Assembly (NCBI RefSeq): GCF_024808875.1
Contig: NZ_JANUCT010000005.1
Coordinates: 124,001 to 188,000 of the forward strand
DNA: 64,000 nucleotides
Direction of reading: 5' to 3'
DNA from: Methylohalomonas lacus
GTDB lineage: Bacteria > Pseudomonadota > Gammaproteobacteria > Methylohalomonadales > Methylohalomonadaceae
A program made the position numbers and the translations under genes. The notes under the pieces were generated by a model. The model was not told the origin of the DNA, made no database searches, and saw only the letters and a list, made by a program, of their open reading frames with translations. Below are positions 16,443-24,062 of this stretch, one piece after another (the first letter of the stretch is position 1; each line of letters starts with the position of its first letter).

Positions 16443-16539
16443 CCGCTTATCCTGGGTTCATTGTTTTTATTGATATCGAATAATCGCATTACAGCATAAC
16501 CGCGGCCATTACGTTGAATGCCGGTCATGCCGGTCGGGA

Positions 16540-17697
16540 TCAGGCCGGGGGACTGTCCCAGGCCAGGCGCACACCGGCAAACAGGTGGCGCTTGTCGGCC
16601 TCGTAGTAGTTGCGAAAACTGGGACGCTTGATGACCCGCCGGGTGTAACGGCTGCCGCCCCGCAAAACGAAGTGTGCATTGTCAAAGTAGGGCAGCGAGT
16701 AGCCGTCATAGGGATACGCCTGGAAGCCGGGGTAGGGATAGAAGGCGTTCGCACACCATTCCCATACCTGGCCGCGACCTTGCAGCAGGCCACTGCGCGT
16801 CGCGGCTTCCCACTCGTGCTCGTGTGGCAGGCGGGCACCGGCCCAGGCGGCCACCGCCGCGGCCTCGTGGTAATTGATGCCGACGACCGGCGCGCCCGGG
16901 CGCAGGCGCTCTGCCCCGGCCGGGCTGACCTGGAAATAATGGCCCGGGTCGTCACAACGCCAGTAGCCGGGTCGTGCGACCGCGGCAGTCTGCAGCCAGT
17001 GCCAGCCGGCGTCGGACCAGAGTTCACGCCGTTCATAGCCGCCATCCTCCATGAAACCGAAAAACTCGGCGTTCGACAGCGGCCGGTGTGCCAGCCGGCA
17101 GCCGGCAAGCGTGATCGTATGGCGTGAATGCTCGTTGTCGTACGGGCGGCCGGGCGCAGTCTGGCCAACGGCGTAGTCACCGCCCGCGAGCGTGACCGCG
17201 TCGCGGGCGTTGGGCCGGCGTACGGGCAACGGCCGCACCGGTACAGCACTGGCCTGTTGCAGCTGGCGCTGGGCGCGCGCATAGCACAGCGTCTCGTAGT
17301 GCTGGGCGTAGTGCTGAATGAGGAAATCGTGCAGGTAGCCGCCCCTGAGCAGCGGATGCCGGCGCGGGTTGTGCTGCAACTGCTGCAGGCGCCGGCTATT
17401 CTCGCGTTGCTCGCGGCCGGCCCAGTCGATCAGGTCGTGAAAATCGGGCAGTTGCTGGCCACGCGCCGGCTTGTAGGAGAACTCCGGCACGTACAGGTCA
17501 CGGTTGGCGGCGGCCAGCGGCTGTGCCTCAATGACCTCGCGGATCCAGTAGTTTTCGGTGAATACGCAGTGGCCCAGGTGCCAGCCGCTGGGGCTCAGGT
17601 CGGGATGAAACTGGTGGCTGTAGTGGTCGGTGCCTTCATCGGTTACGAGATCCAGCACCAGCCGCTGGTAGCGTGCCAGCCGTTCCAGACTGCTCAT
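16540..17697 (-). CDS. egtB: Ergothioneine biosynthesis protein EgtB (sulfoxide synthase)
   Basis: A 385-residue protein with an N-terminal DinB-like domain and a C-terminal formylglycine-generating-enzyme (SUMF) domain. The iron ligands are recognisable: WHLGH in the first helix region (SPSGWHLGHCVFTENYW) and the HYAQHYE helix near residue 120. The SUMF part shows LSNAEFFGFMEDGGY, VVGINYHEAAAVAAWAGARLP, EHEWEAATR, VWEWCAN, FVLRGGSR and FRNYYEADKRHLFAGVRLA. EgtB joins a thiol donor to trimethylhistidine with oxygen. The ATG overlaps the egtC stop (ATGA), which fixes the start at 17697. EgtD, the histidine methyltransferase, is not in the window. A relative such as SenA or OvoA is less likely because EgtC is adjacent. 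Confidence 0.88.
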   Translation of the reverse strand: MSSLERLARYQRLVLDLVTDEGTDHYSHQFHPDLSPSGWHLGHCVFTENYWIREVIEAQPLAAANRDLYVPEFSYKPARGQQLPDFHDLIDWAGREQRENSRRLQQLQHNPRRHPLLRGGYLHDFLIQHYAQHYETLCYARAQRQLQQASAVPVRPLPVRRPNARDAVTLAGGDYAVGQTAPGRPYDNEHSRHTITLAGCRLAHRPLSNAEFFGFMEDGGYERRELWSDAGWHWLQTAAVARPGYWRCDDPGHYFQVSPAGAERLRPGAPVVGINYHEAAAVAAWAGARLPHEHEWEAATRSGLLQGRGQVWEWCANAFYPYPGFQAYPYDGYSLPYFDNAHFVLRGGSRYTRRVIKRPSFRNYYEADKRHLFAGVRLAWDSPPA

Positions 17698-18464
17698 GCG
17701 CTGGCGGCAAGCGGCTGTCCGGGACTGAAGCGGTGTACCCGGCCGGCCGTCAGCGTCTGCCAGTAGCGCGGTTCGGTCAGGCGCTCCGAGGCAATCAGCC
17801 AGCCGCCGGCATAGTCCGGGTCGCTGTCGCTGACGTACATGGTCGGCGGTGCGCAGCCGATGCCGTGGCGCACCGCGTAGAGGCTGTCGCCGTCGCTCAT
17901 GACGATGCCGAGCAGCGCCTGGCGGCCGGCGAGCAGATCCTCGAGTTCGTCCAGCGCGGTACTCAGGGCACGGCCCAGGTCGGGCGTGTGGCGCAGGTGC
18001 TGGCGTACCAGCGCAAACAGGTACTCGGAGTCTGTGGTGCCCTGCAGGCTGGCGCTCAGGTCGGCCTGCAGGTGCTCGTGGAAGCGCGTCCGCAGGCCGC
18101 TGTTGAAGTCCTGCAGGAAACCGTTGTGCAGGTACATCAGCGGGCCGGCGCGGAATGGCTGGGTGTTGGCCAGGTTGACCGACTGGCCGGGGGTGGCGCT
18201 GCGCACGTTGGCCAGCCACAGCCGCGCTGACAGGCTGTCGGCCAGATCCGGCAGGTTGCCGTCGGACCAGATCGGCAGCGTGTGCGTGTAGATGCGCGGC
18301 CGCTGCTCGTCGTCGTACCAGCCGAAGCCGTAACCGTCGGCGTTCAGCACAGCACTGACCATCTCCGCCGGCGCGTAGGCCTGTTTATACAGGCTGTGCG
18401 GCGGTGCCAGCAGCAGCTGGCGCAGTGACAGCGGGGGGCCGGCGTAGGCCGCCAGTCGACACAT
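17694..18464 (-). CDS. egtC: Ergothioneine biosynthesis protein EgtC (class II glutamine amidotransferase)
   Basis: A 256-residue N-terminal-nucleophile amidohydrolase. It begins MCRLAAYAG, with Cys2 as the expected nucleophile after Met removal. NADGYGFGWYD, LANVRSATPG, NTQPF, YLHNGFLQDF and TDSEYLFALV follow, all class II glutaminase landmarks. In the EgtB pathway EgtC removes glutamate from the gamma-glutamyl-cysteinyl sulfoxide intermediate. It is the first gene of an egtC-egtB pair with a 4-bp overlap and diverges from ampD. A stand-alone YafJ-type amidotransferase would be the alternative without the egtB context. Confidence 0.87.
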   Translation of the reverse strand: MCRLAAYAGPPLSLRQLLLAPPHSLYKQAYAPAEMVSAVLNADGYGFGWYDDEQRPRIYTHTLPIWSDGNLPDLADSLSARLWLANVRSATPGQSVNLANTQPFRAGPLMYLHNGFLQDFNSGLRTRFHEHLQADLSASLQGTTDSEYLFALVRQHLRHTPDLGRALSTALDELEDLLAGRQALLGIVMSDGDSLYAVRHGIGCAPPTMYVSDSDPDYAGGWLIASERLTEPRYWQTLTAGRVHRFSPGQPLAASA

Positions 18465-18548
18465 AATCCCTTCAATCCAGTGTGGTAACCGGTGCTAAAC
18501 CGGTGGGGGTGGCTTTCAACTACCCAAAGCTTAGCCTAGCATGGACGC

Positions 18549-19136
18549 ATGAGCGGCCAAACCCCGGCACCCGTAACTGATACAACGCCTGAACTGGACG
18601 GTGCAACCGGCTGGTTCGCGGGCGTGCGCCAGCTGCCGTCACCGAACTGCGACGCGCGTCCGCCGGAGGCAAGCATCGACCTGCTGGTCATTCACGGCAT
18701 CAGCCTGCCGCCGGGCGAATTCGGCGGCGACGGCATCGACCGGCTGTTTACCAATACGCTGGACCCGTCAGCGCACCCTTATTACCGCGAAATCGCCGGG
18801 CTGCGGGTGTCATCGCATCTGCTTGTCGATCGCAGTGGCGCGGTCACCCAGTACGTGTCGGTGAACGATCGCGCCTGGCATGCCGGCGCGTCCTGTTTTC
18901 TGGGTCGGGAACGCTGCAATGACTTTGCCGTCGGCATCGAGCTCGAGGGCACCGATGATGTGGCCTACACGGCGGCGCAGTACCGCGCGCTGGCACAGCT
19001 GACGCGGGCGTTACAGCGCCATTATCCGGCGCTTGCGGGCAGTCACATCGTCGGCCACAGTGATATCGCGCCGGGCCGCAAGACCGATCCGGGCCCGGCT
19101 TTTGACTGGACATACTACCGGCAACTCATTGAATAA
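18549..19136 (+). CDS. ampD: 1,6-anhydro-N-acetylmuramyl-L-alanine amidase AmpD
   Basis: A 195-residue cytoplasmic amidase of peptidoglycan recycling. The zinc ligands and catalytic regions are visible: LVIHGISLPPGEFGG, RAWHAGASCFLGRERCNDFAVGIELEG and the C-terminal HSDIAPGRKTDPGPAFDW. There is no signal peptide, as expected for cytosolic AmpD; the N-terminus is slightly longer than usual. AmpD cleaves the peptide from anhydro-muropeptides, lowering the AmpR inducer level in organisms with an AmpC beta-lactamase. ampE follows after 12 bp, the conserved order. Confidence 0.95.
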   Translation: MSGQTPAPVTDTTPELDGATGWFAGVRQLPSPNCDARPPEASIDLLVIHGISLPPGEFGGDGIDRLFTNTLDPSAHPYYREIAGLRVSSHLLVDRSGAVTQYVSVNDRAWHAGASCFLGRERCNDFAVGIELEGTDDVAYTAAQYRALAQLTRALQRHYPALAGSHIVGHSDIAPGRKTDPGPAFDWTYYRQLIE

Positions 19137-19148
19137 CGGAGCATTCGC

Positions 19149-20066
19149 ATGACCCTGATCGCCATCTTGCTGGTACTTGCCATTGAGCGTTTTGTTGGTG
19201 CCGTCGACCACCTGCGGCACTTCGGCTGGTTCCGGACCTACTCGCGCTGGTGTGAAAATCGCCTGTCGACCCGTTCGCTCTGGCAGGGGCCGTTCGGTGT
19301 CATTGTCATCCTATTGCCGCCGTTGCTGCTGCTCGCTGTCATCATCCAGGCGTTGCATAGCGTTACGCCGGTGCTCGACTTCCTGCTCGCATGCGCTGTG
19401 CTGCTCTACTGCCTCGGTCCGGCGGACCTAGGCCACCAGGTCAGCCGCTACACCGAGGCGCTGGAAGCCGGCGATCGCAATGCCGCGGCCGAGGCCCATG
19501 CCGCTTTCATCAATCACCACTGGCACCCTTACGGCCCGCTCGGCGGCACGCTGGCCAGTCTGCTGGAGCAGGCCAACGTGCGATTGTTCGCGGTGCTGTT
19601 CTGGTTCGCCGTACTCGGTCCCGTGGGTGCGCTGCTGTATCGCCTGACCGCCGAGCTGTATCGCCACTACCATGAAGTGCATGGCGGTTTCGCCAACAGC
19701 ATTCGCGATCTGTATAACCTGCTCAACTGGCCGACCACGCGGCTGTCGGCACTGGGTTTTGCCCTGGCCGGCAACCTGGTCGATGCAATCGAGGGCTGGC
19801 GCCGGGCTGAGGCGCGCAGCCTGGCGGTCAACGAAGACGTGTTGATCGAGTCGGGCCTGAACGCGCTGCAGTTTCCGCAGGTTTACGACACCGACGCTGA
19901 CGACACCGGCAGCGAGAACGTTGCTGCTGGTAGTACGACGGCAGGCGAGCCGCACAGCGAGGACATCATCAGCTGGATCGAGATGGCGCGCGGACTTGAA
20001 AACCGTACGCTGATCGTCTGGCTCAGCGTGCTGGCGGTCATGACGATCGCCGGCGTCGTCAGCTGA
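19149..20066 (+). CDS. ampE: Regulatory signalling modulator protein AmpE
   Basis: A 305-residue inner-membrane protein of the AmpE family. It has an N-terminal hydrophobic start (TLIAILLVLAIERF), several further membrane segments (about residues 50-75, 80-95, 145-165 and the C-terminal 285-303) and a central NHHWHPYGP segment. It follows ampD closely, probably on the same transcript. It is a membrane component linked to muropeptide and beta-lactamase signalling, but its mechanism is not established. After it come about 240 bp of repeats before lpxH on the other strand. Confidence 0.92.
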   Translation: MTLIAILLVLAIERFVGAVDHLRHFGWFRTYSRWCENRLSTRSLWQGPFGVIVILLPPLLLLAVIIQALHSVTPVLDFLLACAVLLYCLGPADLGHQVSRYTEALEAGDRNAAAEAHAAFINHHWHPYGPLGGTLASLLEQANVRLFAVLFWFAVLGPVGALLYRLTAELYRHYHEVHGGFANSIRDLYNLLNWPTTRLSALGFALAGNLVDAIEGWRRAEARSLAVNEDVLIESGLNALQFPQVYDTDADDTGSENVAAGSTTAGEPHSEDIISWIEMARGLENRTLIVWLSVLAVMTIAGVVS

Positions 20067-20074
20067 TGGGCCTG

Positions 20075-20195
20075 GTTGATTGGTGACTGGTGATTCGTGA
20101 TTGGTAGGTCCGACTCCCGTGGGAGCGCATCAATCCACAGCGCGCAGTACACCTTGTTCCTTCCCCCTAGACGGGGGAAGGTTAGGATGGGGGGT
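20075..20195. repeat. Intergenic repeats: GTGATTGGT tract, solo REP-like element and a CCTTCCCC palindrome
   Basis: Three units in a row. 20075-20107 is a tandem of GATTGGTGA-like words. 20105-20136 (GTCCGACTCCCGTGGGAGC core) matches the left part of the element at 52401-52480. 20159-20182 is a palindrome CTTCCCCC-N4-CGGGGGAAG followed by GGTTAGGATGGGG, a form common among bacterial dispersed repeats. No coding function is apparent. Confidence 0.65.
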
Positions 20196-20216
20196 GGATG
20201 CTAACTTATTAATTGG

Positions 20217-20297
20217 TAGGAGCGGCGACCCCGCCGCGAAGACAAGATTCAGATACTGTAACTGGCCTCCTGTTCGGCCCGGGGTCGGGCCTCCTAC
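20217..20297. repeat. REP doublet (REPIN-like), copy A
   Basis: TAGGAGCGGCGACCCCGCCG begins the element. After a 30-bp spacer an inverted relative (GGCCCGGGGTCGGGCCTCCTA) closes it, so the whole can fold back. A close second copy lies at 52301-52386, with the ends conserved and the spacer diverged. It lies between ampE and lpxH, the usual extragenic location. Confidence 0.75.
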
Positions 20298-20305
20298 AGG
20301 CCGCT

Positions 20306-21037
20306 TCAGTCCAGCAGTTCCCGCACCCGCACCAGCCGTTCGCCCTGGTCGTCGCTGACCAGCACGCTGTCCTGCTCGTACCAGTCGCCGATAACGATGC
20401 GGCGTGCCGGCTGACCGTCGAGATCGAAGTCATGCACCGCCGGCCGATGTGTATGGCCGTGTATCAATAATGAAACGCCGTGCTCGCGCAGCGTCGCTTC
20501 AACCGTGCTTTGCTCGACGTCCGTAATCGTATTTGCCTTCTGGCGCGTGGTGCGCCGCGTCAGGTTGCGAAAGCCATGCGCGATGCCGACGCGCAGAAAC
20601 CGCGGTATGGCGAGAAAGCCCTTCTGGAACGCCGGATGGTGCACCAGCCGGCGGTAGCGCTGGTAACCGGTGTCCTGCGTGCAAAGCAGGTCGCCGTGCA
20701 TGATCAGCACCCGGCGATCGTTCAGTTCAATCACGCTCGGGTCCGGTAACAGGGTGGCGCCGGTTTCGCGGCAGAAACGCTCGCCCATGAGAAAGTCGCG
20801 GTTACCGCGCATGACGAACAGCCGCCCCCCGGCATCGGTGAACCGGCGCATGATTGCGATGAGCCAGGGGTGCGGCGCTGTCGCGTCGTCGTCGCCGGCC
20901 CAGACTTCGATCAGATCGCCGAGAATATACAGCGCCTGCGCCTCCAGCGCCGGCCCGCTCATGAAACGGCGGAACAGATCCAGCTGGTCCGGGCGTTCGT
21001 CGCTGAGGTGCAGATCGGAGACGAACAGTGTGCGCAT
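20306..21037 (-). CDS. lpxH: UDP-2,3-diacylglucosamine diphosphatase LpxH
   Basis: A 243-residue calcineurin-like phosphoesterase with the full metal-binding set: SDLHLS at the N-terminus, GDLIEVWAGDDD, GNRDFLMG, MHGDLLCT and HGHTHRP. It is a peripheral inner-membrane enzyme that cleaves UDP-diacylglucosamine to lipid X in lipid A synthesis. ppiB lies immediately upstream on the same strand (stop at 21047), so they probably form one operon, the common arrangement with cysS divergent. Its length is typical. Confidence 0.95.
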   Translation of the reverse strand: MRTLFVSDLHLSDERPDQLDLFRRFMSGPALEAQALYILGDLIEVWAGDDDATAPHPWLIAIMRRFTDAGGRLFVMRGNRDFLMGERFCRETGATLLPDPSVIELNDRRVLIMHGDLLCTQDTGYQRYRRLVHHPAFQKGFLAIPRFLRVGIAHGFRNLTRRTTRQKANTITDVEQSTVEATLREHGVSLLIHGHTHRPAVHDFDLDGQPARRIVIGDWYEQDSVLVSDDQGERLVRVRELLD

Positions 21038-21046
21038 GATCGGCGG

Positions 21047-21547
21047 CTAGCTGTCCAGGATCTCCGCCTGGCGGATTTCTATCGGTTCGACCGGCACGTC
21101 GGCATGGCCGCCCTTACGGGTCGTTTTGGTCGACTCGATGTCGCGCACCACGTCCATGCCTGCGCTGACCTCGCCAAATACGCAGTAACCCCAGCCATCG
21201 GCGGTCTCGGCCTTGAAATCGAGAAACAGGTTGTCGTTGGTATTGATGAAGAACTGCGCACTGGCGGAGTGTGGATCCGATGTCCGTGCCATGCTGACCT
21301 GGCCGGTCAGGTTATTGAGGCCGTTGTTCGCCTCGTTGCGGATCGGGCCGCCGCCGGGCCGGCTGCGCATGTCGGCATCCATGCCGCCGGTCTGGATCAT
21401 GAAACCCTTGATGACGCGGTGAAAAATGGTGCCGTCGTAGTGGCCCGAACGGACATGGTCGAGAAAGTTTGCGACCGTCTGCGGCGCCTGTTCGTCGTGC
21501 AGGTTGATAACGATGTCGCCGCGGCTGGTGGTCAGCTTGACTTGCAT
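21047..21547 (-). CDS. ppiB: Cyclophilin-type peptidyl-prolyl cis-trans isomerase PpiB
   Basis: A 166-residue cytoplasmic cyclophilin with no signal peptide. The active-site motif IFHRVIKGFMIQTGG, the SASAQFFIN stretch and the WGYCVFGEV region are all present. It catalyses proline isomerisation during folding. It is first in a ppiB-lpxH pair and divergent from cysS, with 152 bp between the starts; promoters for both directions must be there. Confidence 0.95.
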   Translation of the reverse strand: MQVKLTTSRGDIVINLHDEQAPQTVANFLDHVRSGHYDGTIFHRVIKGFMIQTGGMDADMRSRPGGGPIRNEANNGLNNLTGQVSMARTSDPHSASAQFFINTNDNLFLDFKAETADGWGYCVFGEVSAGMDVVRDIESTKTTRKGGHADVPVEPIEIRQAEILDS

Positions 21548-21699
21548 GGCAGTCTGCCTGAAAAGGAATGAGTCGCGATTATTGCACAGGGGGCCTGTCG
21601 ACAGCCACGGACGCCGGCCGGCTTTTGAGTCGATCCCGCAATTCGGCTAACATGCGCGCCTTGGCCGCAGCCGAATCCCGTACTCCCAAGAAGAACCCG

Positions 21700-23079
21700 A
21701 TGCTCCAGATCTACAACAGCCTGACCCGCAAGAAGTCCGCCTTCGAACCCCTGACGCCCGGACAGGTCAACATGTACGTCTGTGGCATGACCGTGTATGA
21801 CTACTGCCACCTCGGCCATGCCCGCGTCATGCTGGTGTTCGACATGGTCGCGCGCTACCTGCGCTACAGTGGTTATGACGTCAACTACGTGCGCAACATC
21901 ACCGATATCGACGACAAGATCATCACGCGTGCGCGCGAAAACGGCGAGACCATCGGTGAGCTGACCGCGCGCTTTGTCGCGGCAATGCACGAGGATGCCG
22001 ATGCACTCGGCGTCGAGCGTCCGGATCAGGAACCGGCCGCTACCGCGCACATCGATGACATTACCAAAATGATCGAGCAGCTTATCGCGCGCGGCCATGC
22101 CTATGTCGCCGATAATGGCGACGTCTATTACGACATCACCAGTTTCGAGGACTACGGCCGGCTGTCGGGCAAGCATCTTGATGAACTGCGCGCCGGCGCC
22201 CGTGTCGAGGTGCAGGAATCGAAACAGGATCCGCTGGATTTCGTGCTCTGGAAGGCGGCCAAGCCGGACGAGCCGAGCTGGGCGTCACCCTGGGGACCGG
22301 GCCGGCCCGGCTGGCATATCGAGTGTTCGGCCATGTCGACCCATTGCCTCGGGGATTATTTCGATATTCATGGTGGCGGCATGGACCTGCAGTTTCCGCA
22401 CCATGAAAACGAGATCGCGCAGTCGGTCGGCGCCACCGGCCAGCCGTTCGTCAAGACCTGGATGCACAACGGTTTTGTCCGTGTTGACGACGAGAAGATG
22501 TCGAAATCGCTGGGCAACTTTTTCACTGTGCGCGACGTGCTGAAACAGTACCGGCCGGAGATCGTGCGTTTCTTCATTCTGGCCAGTCACTATCGCAGCC
22601 CACTGAACTACTCTGGCGAAAATCTCGAACACGCGAAGGCCTCGTTGACGCGACTGTACACGGCGCTGCGTCACGCCGACGCCAGCGGCGGCGAGATCCT
22701 GGATGACGAGGTCGAGCGTTTCCGTGCCGCCATGGATGACGATTTCAACACCCCTGACGCGCTGGCGGTGTTTTTCGACCTGGCCGGGCGTATCAACCGG
22801 GCAAGCGGTCAGGAACAGGCCGACCTGGCGGCTACCCTGAAGCATCTCGGTGCTGTGCTGGGGCTGTGCCAGAGCGAGCCGGAGGCGTTTCTCCAGGGTA
22901 CGCCGCAGCGCGCCGACGATGCGCTCGACAGCGCCGCCATCGAGGCGCTGATCCAGCAACGCAGCGAGGCACGCCAGCGCAAGGATTTTGCCGAGTCCGA
23001 TCGCATCCGCGACGAATTGGCGGCCCAAGGCATTCAGCTGGAGGACACCGCCAGCGGCACAACCTGGCGCCGGGGCTAG
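21700..23079 (+). CDS. cysS: Cysteinyl-tRNA synthetase
   Basis: A 459-residue class I synthetase. It has the HIGH-equivalent HLGHAR near residue 37, the zinc ligand region (CGMTVYD, then HIECSAMS and the HHENE motif) and KMSKSLGN near residue 270. The C-terminal helical and tRNA-binding portion is complete ([17 protein letters not shown]). The ATG at 21700 gives the normal MLQIYNSL start; the frame extends upstream to 21568 without conserved sequence. A tRNA operon follows, the arrangement common in gammaproteobacteria. Confidence 0.96.
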   Translation: MLQIYNSLTRKKSAFEPLTPGQVNMYVCGMTVYDYCHLGHARVMLVFDMVARYLRYSGYDVNYVRNITDIDDKIITRARENGETIGELTARFVAAMHEDADALGVERPDQEPAATAHIDDITKMIEQLIARGHAYVADNGDVYYDITSFEDYGRLSGKHLDELRAGARVEVQESKQDPLDFVLWKAAKPDEPSWASPWGPGRPGWHIECSAMSTHCLGDYFDIHGGGMDLQFPHHENEIAQSVGATGQPFVKTWMHNGFVRVDDEKMSKSLGNFFTVRDVLKQYRPEIVRFFILASHYRSPLNYSGENLEHAKASLTRLYTALRHADASGGEILDDEVERFRAAMDDDFNTPDALAVFFDLAGRINRASGQEQADLAATLKHLGAVLGLCQSEPEAFLQGTPQRADDALDSAAIEALIQQRSEARQRKDFAESDRIRDELAAQGIQLEDTASGTTWRRG

Positions 23080-23114
23080 TCGCGTATGGCTAAGTTGTTC
23101 TAAAGCCATTAAAA

Positions 23115-23143
23115 TTGACGCTTACGCGGCCGGCGCGTATTAT
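23115..23143 (+). promoter_or_regulatory. Promoter of the tRNA-Pro/Arg/His/Lys cluster
   Basis: TTGACG at 23115-23120 and TATTAT at 23138-23143 with 17-bp spacing. A C-rich discriminator (CCCGCCCTCCCGCGC) follows, as in stringently controlled stable-RNA promoters. Confidence 0.75.
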
Positions 23144-23227
23144 CCCGCCCTCCCGCGCAATCGGCTGTTCGAGTAGAATATCGGTTGTGGTGACTGGAAG
23201 ATGATTCGAAAATGAATCAAAGATTTA

Positions 23228-23304
23228 CGGGGCATAGCGCAGGCTGGTAGCGCACCTGCTTTGGGAGCAGGGGGTCGGGGGTTCAAATCCCTCTGCCCCG
23301 ACCA
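23228..23304 (+). tRNA. tRNA-Pro (anticodon UGG)
   Basis: A 77-nt cloverleaf. The acceptor CGGGGCA pairs with TGCCCCG. The anticodon stem CCTGC/GCAGG encloses TTTGGGA, anticodon TGG. The T-loop is TTCAAAT and CCA is encoded. It is the first gene of a four-tRNA run. Confidence 0.97.
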
Positions 23305-23389
23305 GAAGTGAAGTAATTAAAGGCTGATAAGCCAGTAAGTTGAGTTTACGATATGCGCCTGTAGCTCATCCGGATAGAGCATCGGCCTT

Positions 23390-23689
23390 TAAGCGAGTGA
23401 CTGGTATGTCAGTTGCTCATTGCAGGAGCCCCTGCAGGGAAATTGAACCTGTCGGGTGGACTACACCGTAACGGGGAAACCTTAGCAGCCAGTCAAACAG
23501 GCTGGGCTGATGGCAATCCCGTGGAAACCTGCAACAATGAAGTACGGCGGGGTTCCGTAGAGACTATACGTGTAGCGCCTGAGATGGCGAAGAGATAGTC
23601 CAGACCACAAACTGACGCCGTAGGTGTCATCCCCGCGAAAGCGGGGATCCAGTCGGTATAGTCAGGCTGTGAAAACAGTAGTTGGTAAG
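23390..23689 (+). ncRNA. Group I self-splicing intron in tRNA-Arg(UCU), 300 nt
   Basis: The core elements occur in order. A 9-bp hairpin, GAGTGACTG paired with CAGTTGCTC, lies at the 5' end. The P-like GGGGAAACCTTAGC starts near 23474 and the Q-like GGCAATCCCGTGG near 23511. The R element GTAGAGACTATACG is at 23557-23570 and the S element GAAGAGATAGTCC at 23589-23601. P7 forms from GACTAT (23562-23567) and ATAGTC (23595-23600). The pattern follows the small bacterial tRNA introns of Azoarcus and cyanobacterial tRNA-Leu. No homing endonuclease is encoded. A strong GAAA-capped hairpin at 23629-23648 lies in the P9 region and carries a sequence typical of dispersed genomic repeats. Confidence 0.92.
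23629..23648. repeat. Dispersed palindrome inside the group I intron
   Basis: ATCCCCGC-GAAA-GCGGGGAT, flanked by TGTC and CCAGTC. The extended sequence matches from memory the widespread proteobacterial repeat whose antisense translation reads DWIPAFAGMT, and that translation is present on the minus strand here. The loop is a GNRA tetraloop, so it may serve as a P9-type hairpin. Confidence 0.65.
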
Positions 23690-23753
23690 CTAAGCCGAGG
23701 GTAGCAGGTTCGAGTCCTGCCAGGCGCACCAAATCAGGCAGTACAGATTTTAT

Positions 23754-23830
23754 GGTGGGAGTAGCTCAGCTGGTAGAGCTCCGGATTGTGGCTCCGGTGG
23801 TCGTGGGTTCAAGTCCCATCTCTCACCCCA
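23754..23830 (+). tRNA. tRNA-His (anticodon GUG)
   Basis: A 77-nt cloverleaf including the His-specific G-1 at 23754, which faces C73. The acceptor GTGGGAG pairs with CTCTCAC with one G-U pair. The anticodon loop TTGTGGC has anticodon GTG, and CCA is encoded. Confidence 0.97.
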
Positions 23831-23845
23831 AACTTGATGGCAACC

Positions 23846-23876
23846 AATGCAGGGCGTGAGCCCTGCATTGTTGTTT
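23846..23876 (+). terminator. Terminator-like hairpin after tRNA-His
   Basis: A perfect 10-bp stem AATGCAGGGC/GCCCTGCATT with a GTGA loop, followed by GTTGTTT. tRNA-Lys comes 50 bp later, so this may be partial termination or a processing hairpin. Confidence 0.6.
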
Positions 23877-23925
23877 GCTGATGTATCAACAGCGGGCGCA
23901 ATGTCCGCGAATGGCAAAAAATGAA

Positions 23926-24001
23926 GGGCCGTTAGCTCAATTGGTAGAGCAGGGGACTCTTAATCCCAAGGTTGGAGGTTCGATTCCTCCACGGCCCACC
24001 A
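23926..24001 (+). tRNA. tRNA-Lys (anticodon CUU)
   Basis: A 76-nt cloverleaf. The acceptor GGGCCGT pairs with ACGGCCC. The anticodon loop CTCTTAA has anticodon CTT, and the stem has one terminal mismatch. The T-arm is GGAGG/CCTCC with TTCGATT, and CCA is encoded. Confidence 0.96.
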
Positions 24002-24006
24002 AACTG

Positions 24007-24042
24007 AAAAAAGCCGTTCAGGTTGCCCTGAACGGCTTTTTT
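24007..24042 (+). terminator. Rho-independent terminator of the tRNA cluster
   Basis: A 16-bp stem (AAAAAAGCCGTTCAGG and its complement) around TTGC, ending in a T run. It also works in reverse and lies 21 bp after the stop of the convergent fapF-like gene, so it is probably shared. Confidence 0.9.
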
Positions 24043-24062
24043 TGTTTACCGATATTATACGG

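Larger units (their letters stand above)
23355..23731 (+). tRNA. tRNA-Arg (anticodon UCU) interrupted by a group I intron
   Basis: The exons 23355-23389 and 23690-23731 join into a normal 77-nt tRNA. The acceptor GCGCCTG pairs with CAGGCGC. The D-arm is GCTCATCCGGATAGAGC. The anticodon stem TCGGC/GCCGA encloses the spliced loop CTT+CTAA, which reads UCU. The T-arm is GCAGG/CCTGC, and CCA is encoded. The intron separates U34 from C35, so the unspliced RNA has no anticodon. The 5' exon ends in U and the intron ends in G, as group I splicing requires. Confidence 0.93.

Noticed and set aside
20101-20358. Plus-strand 85-codon frame between ampE and lpxH
   Set aside because: It translates dispersed palindromes (SFPLDGGRLGWG is a typical product) and overlaps lpxH on the other strand.
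23080-23227. Possible terminator directly after cysS
   Set aside because: No stable hairpin with a T-run was found; instead this stretch contains the tRNA-cluster promoter.
23493-23732. Minus-strand 79-codon frame over the tRNA-Arg intron
   Set aside because: It reads through the antisense of the tRNA 3' exon (GLEPATLGL) and of a dispersed palindrome (IPAFAGMT). It is not a homing endonuclease.
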